Shown here: positions 9,020 to 17,303 of the stretch, in pieces
Numbering within the stretch: position 1 is the stretch's first letter
Layout of the letters: every line of letters starts with the position of its first letter
NCBI GenBank assembly: GCA_016793875.1
Contig: JAEULG010000256.1
Coordinates: 28,128 to 92,127 of the forward strand
DNA length: 64,000 bases
From: Rhodospirillales bacterium
GTDB taxonomy: Bacteria; Pseudomonadota; Alphaproteobacteria; Rhodospirillales; Defluviicoccaceae
Reading direction: 5' to 3'
Notes under the pieces: generated by a model
Told to the model about the DNA's origin: nothing
What the model saw: only the letters and a program-made list of their open reading frames with translations
Database searches by the model: none
Translations under genes and position numbers: made by a program

Positions 9020-10075
9020 ATGCGCGTTCTTGTAACCGGACACGAAGGCTACATCGGCTGCGTTCTCGCGCCATTCCTGGTCAAGGCCGGCCATGACGTC
9101 GTCGGCCTCGACAGCGGCCTGTTCGCCGACTGCACCTATGGCGGCGAGATCATACGCCTGCCCGGTCTCCGCAAGGACGTTCGCGATGTCGTTCCGGAAG
9201 ATCTTGCCGGCATCGATGCCGTTGTGCACTTGGCTGGCCTATCCAACGACCCGCTCGGCAACCTCAATCCCGAGCTGACCTACGAGATCAATCATCGTGC
9301 GTCAGTGCACCTGGCCGAATGCGCCAAGGCGGCTGGCGTCTCCCGTTTCGTATTCTCTTCGTCCTGCAGCAACTACGGCTCGGCCGGCGACGACTTCCTC
9401 GACGAGACCAGCGCCGTCAACCCGGTAACGCCATACGGAGAATCGAAGGTGCGCGCCGAGCGCGACATCGCGAGGCTCGCCGACGACCGCTTCAGCCCCA
9501 CCTACCTGCGCAACGCCACCGTCTATGGCCTCACGCCGCGCATCCGCTTCGACCTCGTAGTCAACAATCTGGTGGCGTGGGCGGTGACCACCGGACAGGT
9601 TCTGCTCAAGAGCGACGGCACCCCGTGGCGGCCGATCGTGCATGTAAGGGACGTCTCCCAGGCCTTCCTTGCGGTGCTGCGGGCTCCGCGCGAACGGGTC
9701 CACAACGAGGCCTTCAACGTCGGCCGCAACGACGAGAACTACCGGATCCGCGAAATTGCCGAGATCGTGGCCGAGGTGGTGCCCGACTGCCACATCGAAT
9801 TCGCCGAGGGGGCGGGTCCCGATACCCGCTGCTATCGCGTCGACTGCAGCAAGATTGCGCGCGTCCTGCCGGATTTCCGGCCGGAATGGACCGTGCGGCG
9901 CGGCGCCATCGAGTTGTACGAGGCCTACCGCCGCGTCGGCCTCGATCTCGCCGAGTTTGAAGGACCGCGGTTCAGCCGTATCAAGTACCTGCAGGGGCTG
10001 CTCTCTTCAGGACGGCTCGACCGCGAGCTGCGCTGGCAGGCGCCTGAAACGGCGCAGATGACGGCCGCTCTCTGA
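9020..10075 (+). CDS. NDP-sugar epimerase/dehydratase, extended SDR family
   Basis: 351-residue NAD-dependent nucleotide-sugar enzyme. The Rossmann start is [18 protein letters not shown] (GxxGxxG, residues 3-20). HLAGLSNDP follows at about 76-84, the catalytic Ser region is FSSSCSNYG (about 112-120), and the Tyr-Lys pair is in YGESK (about 137-141). AGGAGAAG stands just before the ATG. It belongs with rfbF, the PIG-L deacetylase and the C-methyltransferase downstream, although a minus-strand gene intervenes. It could be the 4-epimerase, 3,5-epimerase or 4,6-dehydratase of a CDP-sugar route; the sequence does not look like the classical CDP-glucose 4,6-dehydratase RfbG. Reaction uncertain. 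Confidence 0.85.
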   Translation: MRVLVTGHEGYIGCVLAPFLVKAGHDVVGLDSGLFADCTYGGEIIRLPGLRKDVRDVVPEDLAGIDAVVHLAGLSNDPLGNLNPELTYEINHRASVHLAECAKAAGVSRFVFSSSCSNYGSAGDDFLDETSAVNPVTPYGESKVRAERDIARLADDRFSPTYLRNATVYGLTPRIRFDLVVNNLVAWAVTTGQVLLKSDGTPWRPIVHVRDVSQAFLAVLRAPRERVHNEAFNVGRNDENYRIREIAEIVAEVVPDCHIEFAEGAGPDTRCYRVDCSKIARVLPDFRPEWTVRRGAIELYEAYRRVGLDLAEFEGPRFSRIKYLQGLLSSGRLDRELRWQAPETAQMTAAL

Positions 10076-10124
10076 TAGCCGGGCGGTCCGGCGGCCGGCA
10101 TCCGAAAGGCGGCTGCCGGCATTT

Positions 10125-11210
10125 TCAGCGGGCGTCGTAGGCGCAGTTGGGCGCGCGCGGGCTGCCGCCGCCCGACGCATCCTGGTCTTTGGTGTTGTTG
10201 GTCACCATCCGCAGATACGGCTGCACGATATTGAGATCGCGGTTCAGCGTCGGGATCAGGCTGGGGGAAATGTCTTGATCGGCCGGGAGTGTCAGGTTCG
10301 AGCCCTTGTCCTGGACGTAGGTGCCGTAGTCGCGCAGCGTTTCCGCCAGTCGCAGGCCCGCTTCGCTCAGACCCAGCGTCGCCGGATCGGGCCCCCCCTT
10401 TTCGACCGGCGGCAGGGCGAACAGCGCTCCATAGGGAATGGTCCCGCTGGTACAGCCGCGCTGCTGGACACAGCCATCGACCCCGGTTGCCGGCCACTGG
10501 AACTCGCCGGCAGCGGAAAGCAGCGTCGGCGGGATGGCCATGGCAAATACGTGCTCGATGCGGTGGCCGGGCGTGTTGATCTCGAATCCGCGCAACAAGC
10601 CAAACAGGCCCGCCTGACCGCCGGCGGAGACCCCAACAAGGTCCCACGCCGAGGAGCCGTGGCCAAGATTGTTGGCTTGCCACCGCCGCCGGATGGCCGC
10701 TGTCGGGCCGCTCTCGTTGGGCCACCACCGGTAAAACTCGTCGGCGACCCCGCTGGGTTGCACGACGATGATGACCGAATCGTTGACGCGGCCGTTGCTG
10801 GCGCCGGGGGTGACGCGCAGTTCCTTCGGCAGGCCTTTGCCGCTGAAGTCGCCGTTCCAGGTGACCATTGTCTTGGGATCGGTGTACGTCACCTGGAAGA
10901 CATTGCGGCCCCAGCCATTGTTGGAATTGACCCGCCACGATCCGCGGGCCCGCAGCCAGCTCTGCGTCGTCGCGTCGTTCGCGCCGGCATAGTCGGCGCC
11001 GCTGCCGATCGGCCGGTGATGGGCGCTGCGGCTGTTGAATGGATTGAGAAAGATGTCGTCCGGCGCGTCGCATACGGCCGCCTCGGCCGAGGACGACGAT
11101 GAGCTGCTGGCGGTTGTGGCAGTCAGCATGAGGAAGGAGGCGGCGAGGGCAACGATCGGTCTCGTCAGCGGAGCGATGCCGTGGCGAGTCGAGAAAATGC
11201 AAGGTCGCAC
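10125..11210 (-). CDS. Secreted protein of unrecognised family, copy 2
   Basis: 361-residue paralogue of the 4705-5835 product. The start is GTG at 11210 without a clear ribosome site. A signal peptide (TRPIVALAASFLMLTATTAS) is followed by a Ser run and AEAAVC. Conserved blocks are HRPIGSGA.YA, NSNNGWG.NVF, SGKGLPKELRV, EFYRWW, FGLLRGFEIN, FQWPATGVDGC, SGTIPYGALFALPP, ATLGLSEAGLRLAETL, YGTYVQD, YLRMVTNN and GGGSPRAPNCA. The paired Cys around the DG...GTIPYG region and the terminal Cys match copy 1. It sits antisense between the SDR and rfbF, within an otherwise plus-strand locus. No catalytic motif is recognised. Exported location is well supported; function is not. Confidence 0.72.
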   Translation of the reverse strand: MRPCIFSTRHGIAPLTRPIVALAASFLMLTATTASSSSSSSAEAAVCDAPDDIFLNPFNSRSAHHRPIGSGADYAGANDATTQSWLRARGSWRVNSNNGWGRNVFQVTYTDPKTMVTWNGDFSGKGLPKELRVTPGASNGRVNDSVIIVVQPSGVADEFYRWWPNESGPTAAIRRRWQANNLGHGSSAWDLVGVSAGGQAGLFGLLRGFEINTPGHRIEHVFAMAIPPTLLSAAGEFQWPATGVDGCVQQRGCTSGTIPYGALFALPPVEKGGPDPATLGLSEAGLRLAETLRDYGTYVQDKGSNLTLPADQDISPSLIPTLNRDLNIVQPYLRMVTNNTKDQDASGGGSPRAPNCAYDAR

Positions 11211-11275
11211 GACGATGAATCCATATCTGTTGCGAAATCACTTTACAAACATGTTCGCCGCGCGACAAGAGGGGG

Positions 11276-11293
11276 ATACCAACAAAGTGGTAT
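11276..11293. promoter_or_regulatory. Inverted repeat ATACCA-N6-TGGTAT in the divergent control region
   Basis: Perfect 6+6 inverted repeat, followed by an AT-rich run (tatattgtataaactatagg), inside the 310-base gap between the minus-strand secreted-protein gene (start 11210) and rfbF (start 11521). Its position about 70 bases upstream of the secreted-protein start fits an operator or promoter element. No regulator can be named. Confidence 0.4.
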
Positions 11294-11478
11294 ATTGTAT
11301 AAACTATAGGTTGAGTAGTATACGGCGACTATCAATGCTTGTGCACCAGTGATCCAGTAAAGCGAACATTGGTATCCCTGAACAGGTGCTGGTGCTACAA
11401 CGGGCGATCAAATCGGTATCGGCGTCGCTGGCGGTTGTAACGGCAACCTGAATGCGCGCCAGAGGTTGTCGCCGAGGC

Positions 11479-11494
11479 TGCACGATATCGTGCA
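11479..11494. promoter_or_regulatory. 16-bp perfect palindrome upstream of rfbF
   Basis: TGCACGATATCGTGCA reads identically on both strands and lies 26 bases before the GTG start of rfbF, just ahead of the GGAGGT ribosome site (11510-11515). A dimeric repressor or activator site is the simplest reading; an mRNA hairpin is also possible. It lies within an upstream in-frame extension of the rfbF frame that is not thought to be translated. Confidence 0.5.
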
Positions 11495-11520
11495 TAGAAG
11501 CTACGAAGCGGAGGTCATCA

Positions 11521-12327
11521 GTGAAGGTTGTCCTTTTCTGCGGCGGCCTGGGTACTCGCCTGAAGGAGTACTCCGATACCATTCCGAAGCCGCTGGTGAC
11601 TATCGGGTATCGTCCGGTAATGTGGCATCTGATGCGATACTATGCGCACTTCGGCCACAAGGAATTTATCATCTGCCTCGGATATCGCGGCGACCTGATC
11701 AAAGAGTACTTTCTCCATTACAACGAGTGCCTGTCCAACGACTTCACTATGCGCGATGGCGGTCGCCAGATCGACTTGCTGCAAAGCGATATCGACGACT
11801 GGAAGATCACCTTCGTCGATACCGGCCAACAATCCAACATCGGCCAACGCCTGGTGGCGGTGCGGAAGTTCGTCGATGACGACGTCTTTCTTGCCAATTA
11901 CAGCGATGCGCTGACCGACCTCGACCTCAACCGTTACATTCAGCTTGCGCTCGACTCGCAGGCGATTGCCACCTTGCTCGCTGTACAAACGGCGCACAGC
12001 TTTCACGCCGTGACCGCCGAAGCGGACGGCTGGGTGACCGGCATCGGACCCATCCGCAATGCCACCTTCACGGTCAACGGCGGCTTTTTCGTCCTTCGGC
12101 CGGAGATCTTCGATTACATCCGTGACGGCGAGGAACTGGTGGTCGAACCGTTCGGCAGGCTGGTCGCACAGCGCAAGCTGCTCTGCTATCAGTACGACGG
12201 CTTCTGGCGGTCGATGGACACGTTCAAGGACAAGATGAGCTTCGATCGCATGTACGAGCGCGGCATCGCTCCCTGGGAGTTGTGGCGGACGCGCGGTCAG
12301 GGCAGCAACGAACCCTGGACCGACTGA
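11521..12327 (+). CDS. rfbF: Glucose-1-phosphate cytidylyltransferase
   Basis: 268-residue enzyme forming CDP-glucose from CTP and glucose-1-phosphate, the first step of CDP-deoxy- and branched-sugar synthesis. The N-terminus KVVLFCGGLGTRLKEYSD carries the nucleotidyltransferase GGxGTR loop, followed by IPKPLVTIGYRPVMWHLM. The body has CLGYRGDLIKEYF, the metal Asp in LANYSDALTDLDL, and YQYDGFWRSMDTFKDK, all typical of RfbF. The GTG at 11521 is chosen because GGAGGT stands 5 bases upstream; the open frame reaches an ATG at 11452, but those 23 residues are Arg/Cys-rich and unlike the family. The PIG-L gene starts 17 bases downstream. Confidence 0.94.
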   Translation: MKVVLFCGGLGTRLKEYSDTIPKPLVTIGYRPVMWHLMRYYAHFGHKEFIICLGYRGDLIKEYFLHYNECLSNDFTMRDGGRQIDLLQSDIDDWKITFVDTGQQSNIGQRLVAVRKFVDDDVFLANYSDALTDLDLNRYIQLALDSQAIATLLAVQTAHSFHAVTAEADGWVTGIGPIRNATFTVNGGFFVLRPEIFDYIRDGEELVVEPFGRLVAQRKLLCYQYDGFWRSMDTFKDKMSFDRMYERGIAPWELWRTRGQGSNEPWTD

Positions 12328-12343
12328 GCGTAGGGCCGAGGCA

Positions 12344-12997
12344 ATGCTTCCATTCAGACTGGGGACCGACGCCGCACCGTTGCGGACCGTCCTGTGCCTT
12401 GGCGCCCATTGCGACGACGTCGAGATCGGTTGCGGGGGGGCGGTTCTCCGGCTGATCGAGGACCATCCCGACCTCGCGGTGCACTGGGTGGTGTTCAGCG
12501 GGACACCGCTTCGTCGCGAGGAGGCAAGGCGCGCCGCCGAACAGGCGCTCGCCGGGGCGAGGCAGCGGCAGATCACCCTTCACGAGTTCAGCGACGGGTT
12601 CTTTCCCTATGTCGGCGCCGACATCAAGCGGAGCTTCGAGCAGCTAAAGCAGGACGTGCAGCCCGACCTGATCTTCACCCACTATCGCGGCGACCTGCAC
12701 CAGGACCACCGTCTCATCAACGAGCTCACCTGGAATACCTTTCGCAACCACCTGATCCTGGAGTACGAGATCCCGAAATACGACGGCGACCTCGGCACTC
12801 CCGGCGTATTTGTGCCGCTGCCGCCGCGGCTGTGCGACCGCAAGATCGACATCATTCTCGACTGCTACGAGAGCCAGCGGGCAAAGCACTGGTTCAGGCG
12901 CGACCTGTTCATGGCGATCCTGCGCTTGCGCGGTATGGAGGCAAACGCGCCTTCCGGCTTGGCCGAAGCCTTCTATTGTCGCAAGGGAATCCTCTGA
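12344..12997 (+). CDS. PIG-L family deacetylase
   Basis: 217-residue zinc-dependent N-deacetylase of the LmbE/PIG-L type. The N-terminal metal motif is LGAHCDDVEIGCGG (about 19-32; canonical AHPDDxE with Cys for Pro), and the second is HYRGDLHQDHRLIN (about 113-126). The family removes acetyl groups from GlcNAc-type substrates. Here the gene is packed between the cytidylyltransferase and the C-methyltransferase, so an N-acetylated sugar nucleotide or lipid-linked sugar is the likely substrate (inference). It has no signal peptide, so it should act in the cytoplasm. Confidence 0.9.
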   Translation: MLPFRLGTDAAPLRTVLCLGAHCDDVEIGCGGAVLRLIEDHPDLAVHWVVFSGTPLRREEARRAAEQALAGARQRQITLHEFSDGFFPYVGADIKRSFEQLKQDVQPDLIFTHYRGDLHQDHRLINELTWNTFRNHLILEYEIPKYDGDLGTPGVFVPLPPRLCDRKIDIILDCYESQRAKHWFRRDLFMAILRLRGMEANAPSGLAEAFYCRKGIL

Positions 12998-13080
12998 CGA
13001 CCGCAGCCCGCCCAAGGCGCAGCAGAGCCGCCGGGCGGCGGTGCGGTGACATCATCACTCGGACGGGGTAGTAGACAGAT

Positions 13081-14358
13081 ATGGATACGCTTGCTTCCTC
13101 ATCTTCCGACGCCCGCAATGGCGTCGGCGCAACCCGCTGCCGGTTCTGCGGGTCGACGGCGCTGGAGAGCTTCATCGACCTCGGCATGTCGCCCTTGTGC
13201 GAGTCCTACGTGCCGCCGGAGCGGCTGAACGCCGCCGAAGTCTTCTATCCCTTGCACGCGCTGGTCTGTCGCGACTGCATGCTGGTGCAACTCGACCAGT
13301 ATGTCAGCGCATCGGACATCTTCAGCGACTACGCCTACTTCTCGTCATTCTCCGACAGCTGGGTGGAGCACGCCCGCCGCTACGTCCTGCACATGATGGA
13401 GACGTTCGGCGTCGGCGCCGGAAGCAAAGTGGTGGAGATCGCCAGCAACGACGGCTACCTGCTGCAGCATTTCGTCGCCCACGGCGTGCCGGTGCTCGGC
13501 ATCGAGCCTGCGGCGAACGTGGCCAAGGTTGCGGTCGAGCGCGGCATCCCCACCGAAGTGCGGTTTTTCGGTTGCGAGACCGCCGCTTATGTGCGCCGCG
13601 AGCACGGACCGGCCAACCTGCTGGTCGGCAATAACGTGCTGGCGCACGTGCCGGATCTCAACGACTTCGTCGGCGGCATCAAGGTCATCCTTGCCGACCG
13701 CGGCATCGTGACGATGGAGTTCCCGCATATTGCCAAGCTGATCGAATTCAACCAGTTCGATACGATCTATCACGAGCACTTCTGCTACTTCTCGCTGTTC
13801 GCCGTCGAGCAGGTGTTCAAGGCGCACGGTCTGCGCCTGTTCGACGTCGCCCAGCTGCCGACGCACGGCGGCTCGCTGCGCATCTACGGCTGCCATGCCG
13901 GGGATGCGAGCCGGGCGGACTCGGAGCGTCTGTCCGGGTTGCGCGCCTGGGAGCGGGCGAACGGCTTCGATCGCCTGGAGACCTATACCGGCTTCGAGGA
14001 GCAGGTGCGCGAGACCAAGCGCAAGCTGCTGGAGTTCCTGATCGGCGCGCGCCGCGCCGGCAAGACCGTCGTCGGCTACGGTGCGCCGGGCAAGGGGAAT
14101 ACGCTGCTGAACTACTGCGGTATTCGCCAGGATCTACTCGACTACACGGTTGACCGGAGCCCCTACAAGCAGGGCCTGTACCTGCCGGGGACGCACATTC
14201 CGATCTATCATCCCGACAAGATCAAGGAGACGAAGCCCGATTACATCCTGATCCTGCCGTGGAACATCAAGGAGGAGATCATCGAGCAGCTCGCCTACGC
14301 ACGTGAATGGGGCGCAGCTTTCGTCGTGCCCATTCCAGAGGCGGCTGTTCTTCCCTGA
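13081..14358 (+). CDS. NDP-sugar C-methyltransferase (class I SAM-dependent)
   Basis: 425-residue three-domain sugar C-methyltransferase like those making 3-C-methyl deoxysugars. The N-terminal zinc-binding domain has CRFCG (about 20-24) and VCRDCMLVQL (about 62-71). The SAM-binding core has KVVEIASNDGYLLQHF (about 117-132) and GIEPAANVAK. The YHEHFCYFS segment (about 230-238) contains the His pair typical of the catalytic region. The C-terminal domain has GYGAPGKGNTLLNYC and the TVDRSPYKQGLYLPGTHIPI block. Together with RfbF and the SDR it indicates a branched-chain sugar made on a CDP carrier. The ketosugar substrate it requires implies a dehydratase or oxidase, for which only the SDR at 9020 is available in the window. 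Confidence 0.9.
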   Translation: MDTLASSSSDARNGVGATRCRFCGSTALESFIDLGMSPLCESYVPPERLNAAEVFYPLHALVCRDCMLVQLDQYVSASDIFSDYAYFSSFSDSWVEHARRYVLHMMETFGVGAGSKVVEIASNDGYLLQHFVAHGVPVLGIEPAANVAKVAVERGIPTEVRFFGCETAAYVRREHGPANLLVGNNVLAHVPDLNDFVGGIKVILADRGIVTMEFPHIAKLIEFNQFDTIYHEHFCYFSLFAVEQVFKAHGLRLFDVAQLPTHGGSLRIYGCHAGDASRADSERLSGLRAWERANGFDRLETYTGFEEQVRETKRKLLEFLIGARRAGKTVVGYGAPGKGNTLLNYCGIRQDLLDYTVDRSPYKQGLYLPGTHIPIYHPDKIKETKPDYILILPWNIKEEIIEQLAYAREWGAAFVVPIPEAAVLP

Positions 14359-14574
14359 TCTCGCGGGCGGGCGATCCGCCGCCCTCCTTTGCGACGGTTG
14401 GCCATGGCAGCCGGAAGCGCCCGGTGCGGTGGCTACTGAAGTGAGGGTGGATCGGACCGTGTGCGCCCCCGCCCCCCAGCGTACTTGAGGCTGACTGCCA
14501 GTGGGCTGCTCCTCGGTGCAGTCCGTCGGCGGGCAAGATGCCGGTCGTTTTCGCTTCGTCAGACGGTATGAGCC

Positions 14575-15903
14575 GTGAAAGCCCCGCTTTTTCTTCCTGC
14601 CGTGCTGCGGACGACGTTTGCCCGGAGCACGGCGATCCTGACATCGGCCGCCGCGATCCAGAACCTGATGGTGCTGGCAGTCTCGCCGATCCTGTCGCGG
14701 CTGTTCAGTCCGGAGGAGTTCGGGGCGGTTGGTCTGCTCTACGCGATTGCGGCGCTGCCGGCGACGGCCAGCACCGGCCACTACTATCTTGCGGTGATGC
14801 AGACCCGCCAGCGGCTGGTATCGATCAATATCGTCGCGCTCGCCTGGTCGTGCGTCGTGCTGACGACCGTCCTGGCCGCCGGACTGGCAAGCTTCGCCTA
14901 TCTTACCCCAAGCCTGATCGGTGACACCGCTGGTCAGCTCGGCCCGCTGCTGTTGCTGATCCCCCTCGTCATGTTGACGGATGGGAGCCTTGCGACCGGG
15001 CGGATCTGGGATCTGCGCCAAGCGGACTACCGCTCGCTCTTCCGCAACCGGCTGATCGAGACCGGCGTGACGATCGTCATGCAGCTGGCCGCGGGTTTGC
15101 TCGGCGCGGGGTCGCTCGGCCTCGCTTGCGGCCGGTTGTTGGGTGTCGGCGCGGCGTCCGCCGACGCCGCGATCGTCTTCTTCCGGAGCATCGGCCGCAG
15201 AGGGCGCCGGGCAATTAGCCTTCGCGGCATCAGGAAGGCGGCCAGCCGCTACTGGCGCTTTCCCGCTTACCAGACCCCGGCGGAGCTGCTCGGCACCCTG
15301 TGCCGGCAGATGCCGCCGATGCTGCTGGCCATCTACTTTTCGGTGGAAGCCACCGGTCTTTATTGGATGGCGAACCGCGTCCTGGAGCGGCCGGTGCTGC
15401 TGTTCGGCGCCGACATGAGCCGCGTCTTCCTGCAACAGGTGGCGGAGCGGCGCGACCGCGATCACGGCGCCCTCGGCCTCTTCGTTAAGGTCACCTTATT
15501 CATGTCGGCCCTGGCGCTGCCGCCCTTCATCGTCGTCATCATCTTTGGACCCGAGCTCTTCGGCTTCGTCTTCGGCGCGCAATGGCAGCTTGCCGGCGAG
15601 TACGCCCGCTGGATGGCGCTGTTCTCGTTCGCCTACCTCTTTGCCCTGCCGACACGCGGCATGACCACGGTCTTCGGCCTGCAGCGTGCCTATGCCATCA
15701 TGGAGGCGATCCGGGCGGCGCTGGGGGCGCTGTCGATCGCCTTGGCAGCGCGGCTGACCGGCAGCGACATCGATGCGATGGCGGCATTCTCCGTTGTTCA
15801 GCTAGTGGTTCTGAGCGTCTTCGTGCTGGTGATCTTTCTGATCGTCCGGCGGCTGGAGGCCGCGCGGCGGCGATCTGCGGATGTCGCGGGGGCGTTGTCA
15901 TGA
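14575..15903 (+). CDS. Oligosaccharide flippase (Wzx-like)
   Basis: 442-residue integral membrane protein with about a dozen hydrophobic segments spread through its length, of the MATE-like polysaccharide exporter type. It should flip the undecaprenyl-linked repeat unit across the inner membrane. The start is GTG at 14575; no strong ribosome site is visible. The N-terminus (ILTSAAAIQNLMVLAVSPIL) matches the first helix of the family, and SRLFSPEEFGAVGLLYAI (about residues 42-59) is the typical loop to helix 2. The stop overlaps the ATG of the next glycosyltransferase gene (ATGA), so the two are translationally coupled. Confidence 0.88.
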   Translation: MKAPLFLPAVLRTTFARSTAILTSAAAIQNLMVLAVSPILSRLFSPEEFGAVGLLYAIAALPATASTGHYYLAVMQTRQRLVSINIVALAWSCVVLTTVLAAGLASFAYLTPSLIGDTAGQLGPLLLLIPLVMLTDGSLATGRIWDLRQADYRSLFRNRLIETGVTIVMQLAAGLLGAGSLGLACGRLLGVGAASADAAIVFFRSIGRRGRRAISLRGIRKAASRYWRFPAYQTPAELLGTLCRQMPPMLLAIYFSVEATGLYWMANRVLERPVLLFGADMSRVFLQQVAERRDRDHGALGLFVKVTLFMSALALPPFIVVIIFGPELFGFVFGAQWQLAGEYARWMALFSFAYLFALPTRGMTTVFGLQRAYAIMEAIRAALGALSIALAARLTGSDIDAMAAFSVVQLVVLSVFVLVIFLIVRRLEAARRRSADVAGALS

Positions 15904-17114
15904 ACAGCCGCACCGTGCCGATCGCCGGCACCGCAGGCGCTTCCGTGGCCGGGGTCGCCCCGGCTCAGCCCGCCGAGCGCGAGGTGAGGGTCGCCTTCGT
16001 TTCGCCGGGTGCCTATCCCCCCGACTTTGCCGGCGCCCAGCTCCGCTTGCACCGCACGTTCCTGCGCCTGCGCCAGCAGCACCCGCTTTCCGTCAGGGTG
16101 CTGGCGCAGGCCGGCGAGGCGACGCAGGCCGGCTGGTCCGAACTCGACGGCATTCCGATCCGGCGGCTGCCGGCGGATGCCGGCTTTGCGGCCACCTTCC
16201 GGGCAGCCGGCGCGCACCTGCTCAGCGAGCGCAAGACCGGCTTCGATCTGGTGTATTGCGTGACCACCGGCCGGCTGGTCTACAGCATCGGCGCCTGGGC
16301 GCGGATGCTGCGGCTGCCGTTGGTGGTGGAGTTCGTCAACAACAACATCGAGGACAGCCGCGGACGCCGCCTGATGGCGCAGCAACTGGCGCGGGCCGCG
16401 ACCCTCGCGATCGCCATCAGCCGGCCGATCTTCGAGCAGTTCCGCCGCCTGGGCGTTCCCGAGGAGCGGATATGGGTTCGTCCCAATCCGGTGGATACTG
16501 GCCGCTTCCGCGTCCCGTCGGTAACGGAGCGCTTTGAAGCTCGCCAGCGCCTCGGTGTCGGTCCGGAGACGGTGCTGCACCTGCTGGTAGGCGGACTGAC
16601 CAAGCGCAAGAACCACGAGGTCGGCATTGCCGCTATCGAACGGCTGCCGCCTGGGCACCGGCTGGTCATGGCCGGGCCGGTGCTGCCGGACGAGCGCAGC
16701 TATGCCGATGCGCTCGCCGAGCGGGTTGCAGCATCACCGGCAGCGGAGCGCCTGTCGCTGATCGCCGGCTTCGTTCCTGACGTCGAGCAACTGATGTACG
16801 CCGCGGACTGTCTGTGGATGCCCTCGCTGGAGGAAGGGCTGGGGAATGTCATGCTGGAGGCCCAGTGCTGCGGTGTTCCCTGCATCATCAGCGACCGGCT
16901 GGGGCTCGATGAGCACATTCGCTATGGCTACGACGGGCGGACCGCGGCGCCCCTCCCGCCGGCCTGGGCTGAGGCGGTGGTCTCCCTCGATAAGCTGATC
17001 GGCAACCCCGCGGCGCGGCAGGAGATGGCCGGGCGGGCGCAGGCCGCCTACGCCTATCCCGCCATTGACGCCGAGCTGTGGCGGCGCCTGCGGCAGGTTG
17101 CCGGCGGCGGATAG
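15900..17114 (+). CDS. Glycosyltransferase family 4
   Basis: 404-residue GT-B transferase. The start is ATG at 15900 in an ATGA overlap with the flippase stop; the frame is open further upstream, but only as an antisense-free shadow of the flippase gene. The N-terminal domain begins RVAFVSPGAYPPDFAGAQLR. The donor domain has HLLVGGLTKRKNHEVGIAAI and EEGLGNVMLEAQCCGVPCII, in which the E-x7-E pair is present. It is the last gene of the polysaccharide block, followed about 190 bases on by glgP. Donor and linkage unknown. Confidence 0.87.
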   Translation: MNSRTVPIAGTAGASVAGVAPAQPAEREVRVAFVSPGAYPPDFAGAQLRLHRTFLRLRQQHPLSVRVLAQAGEATQAGWSELDGIPIRRLPADAGFAATFRAAGAHLLSERKTGFDLVYCVTTGRLVYSIGAWARMLRLPLVVEFVNNNIEDSRGRRLMAQQLARAATLAIAISRPIFEQFRRLGVPEERIWVRPNPVDTGRFRVPSVTERFEARQRLGVGPETVLHLLVGGLTKRKNHEVGIAAIERLPPGHRLVMAGPVLPDERSYADALAERVAASPAAERLSLIAGFVPDVEQLMYAADCLWMPSLEEGLGNVMLEAQCCGVPCIISDRLGLDEHIRYGYDGRTAAPLPPAWAEAVVSLDKLIGNPAARQEMAGRAQAAYAYPAIDAELWRRLRQVAGGG

Positions 17115-17303
17115 CGGGCGGCGTGTCTTCTGGCAGCTTGTGCGAGGATGGCGGCGAACCGAATACCTCGGCGCCGAAATCCCTTGTTCGTGGACCTGCC
17201 GTCAGCGGCGCGCTATACGCTTCGACAGAATGACCAGCTTGGCGTGCCAGTAGTAAGGCTGTGACGTGCCCGCCACGCGATGTGCATCAGGGAGAGCACC
17301 AGG

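Noticed and set aside
15582..15899. 106-residue N-terminal extension of the second GT4 gene
   Set aside because: It lies within the flippase gene in another frame; the ATGA overlap at 15900 gives the natural start.
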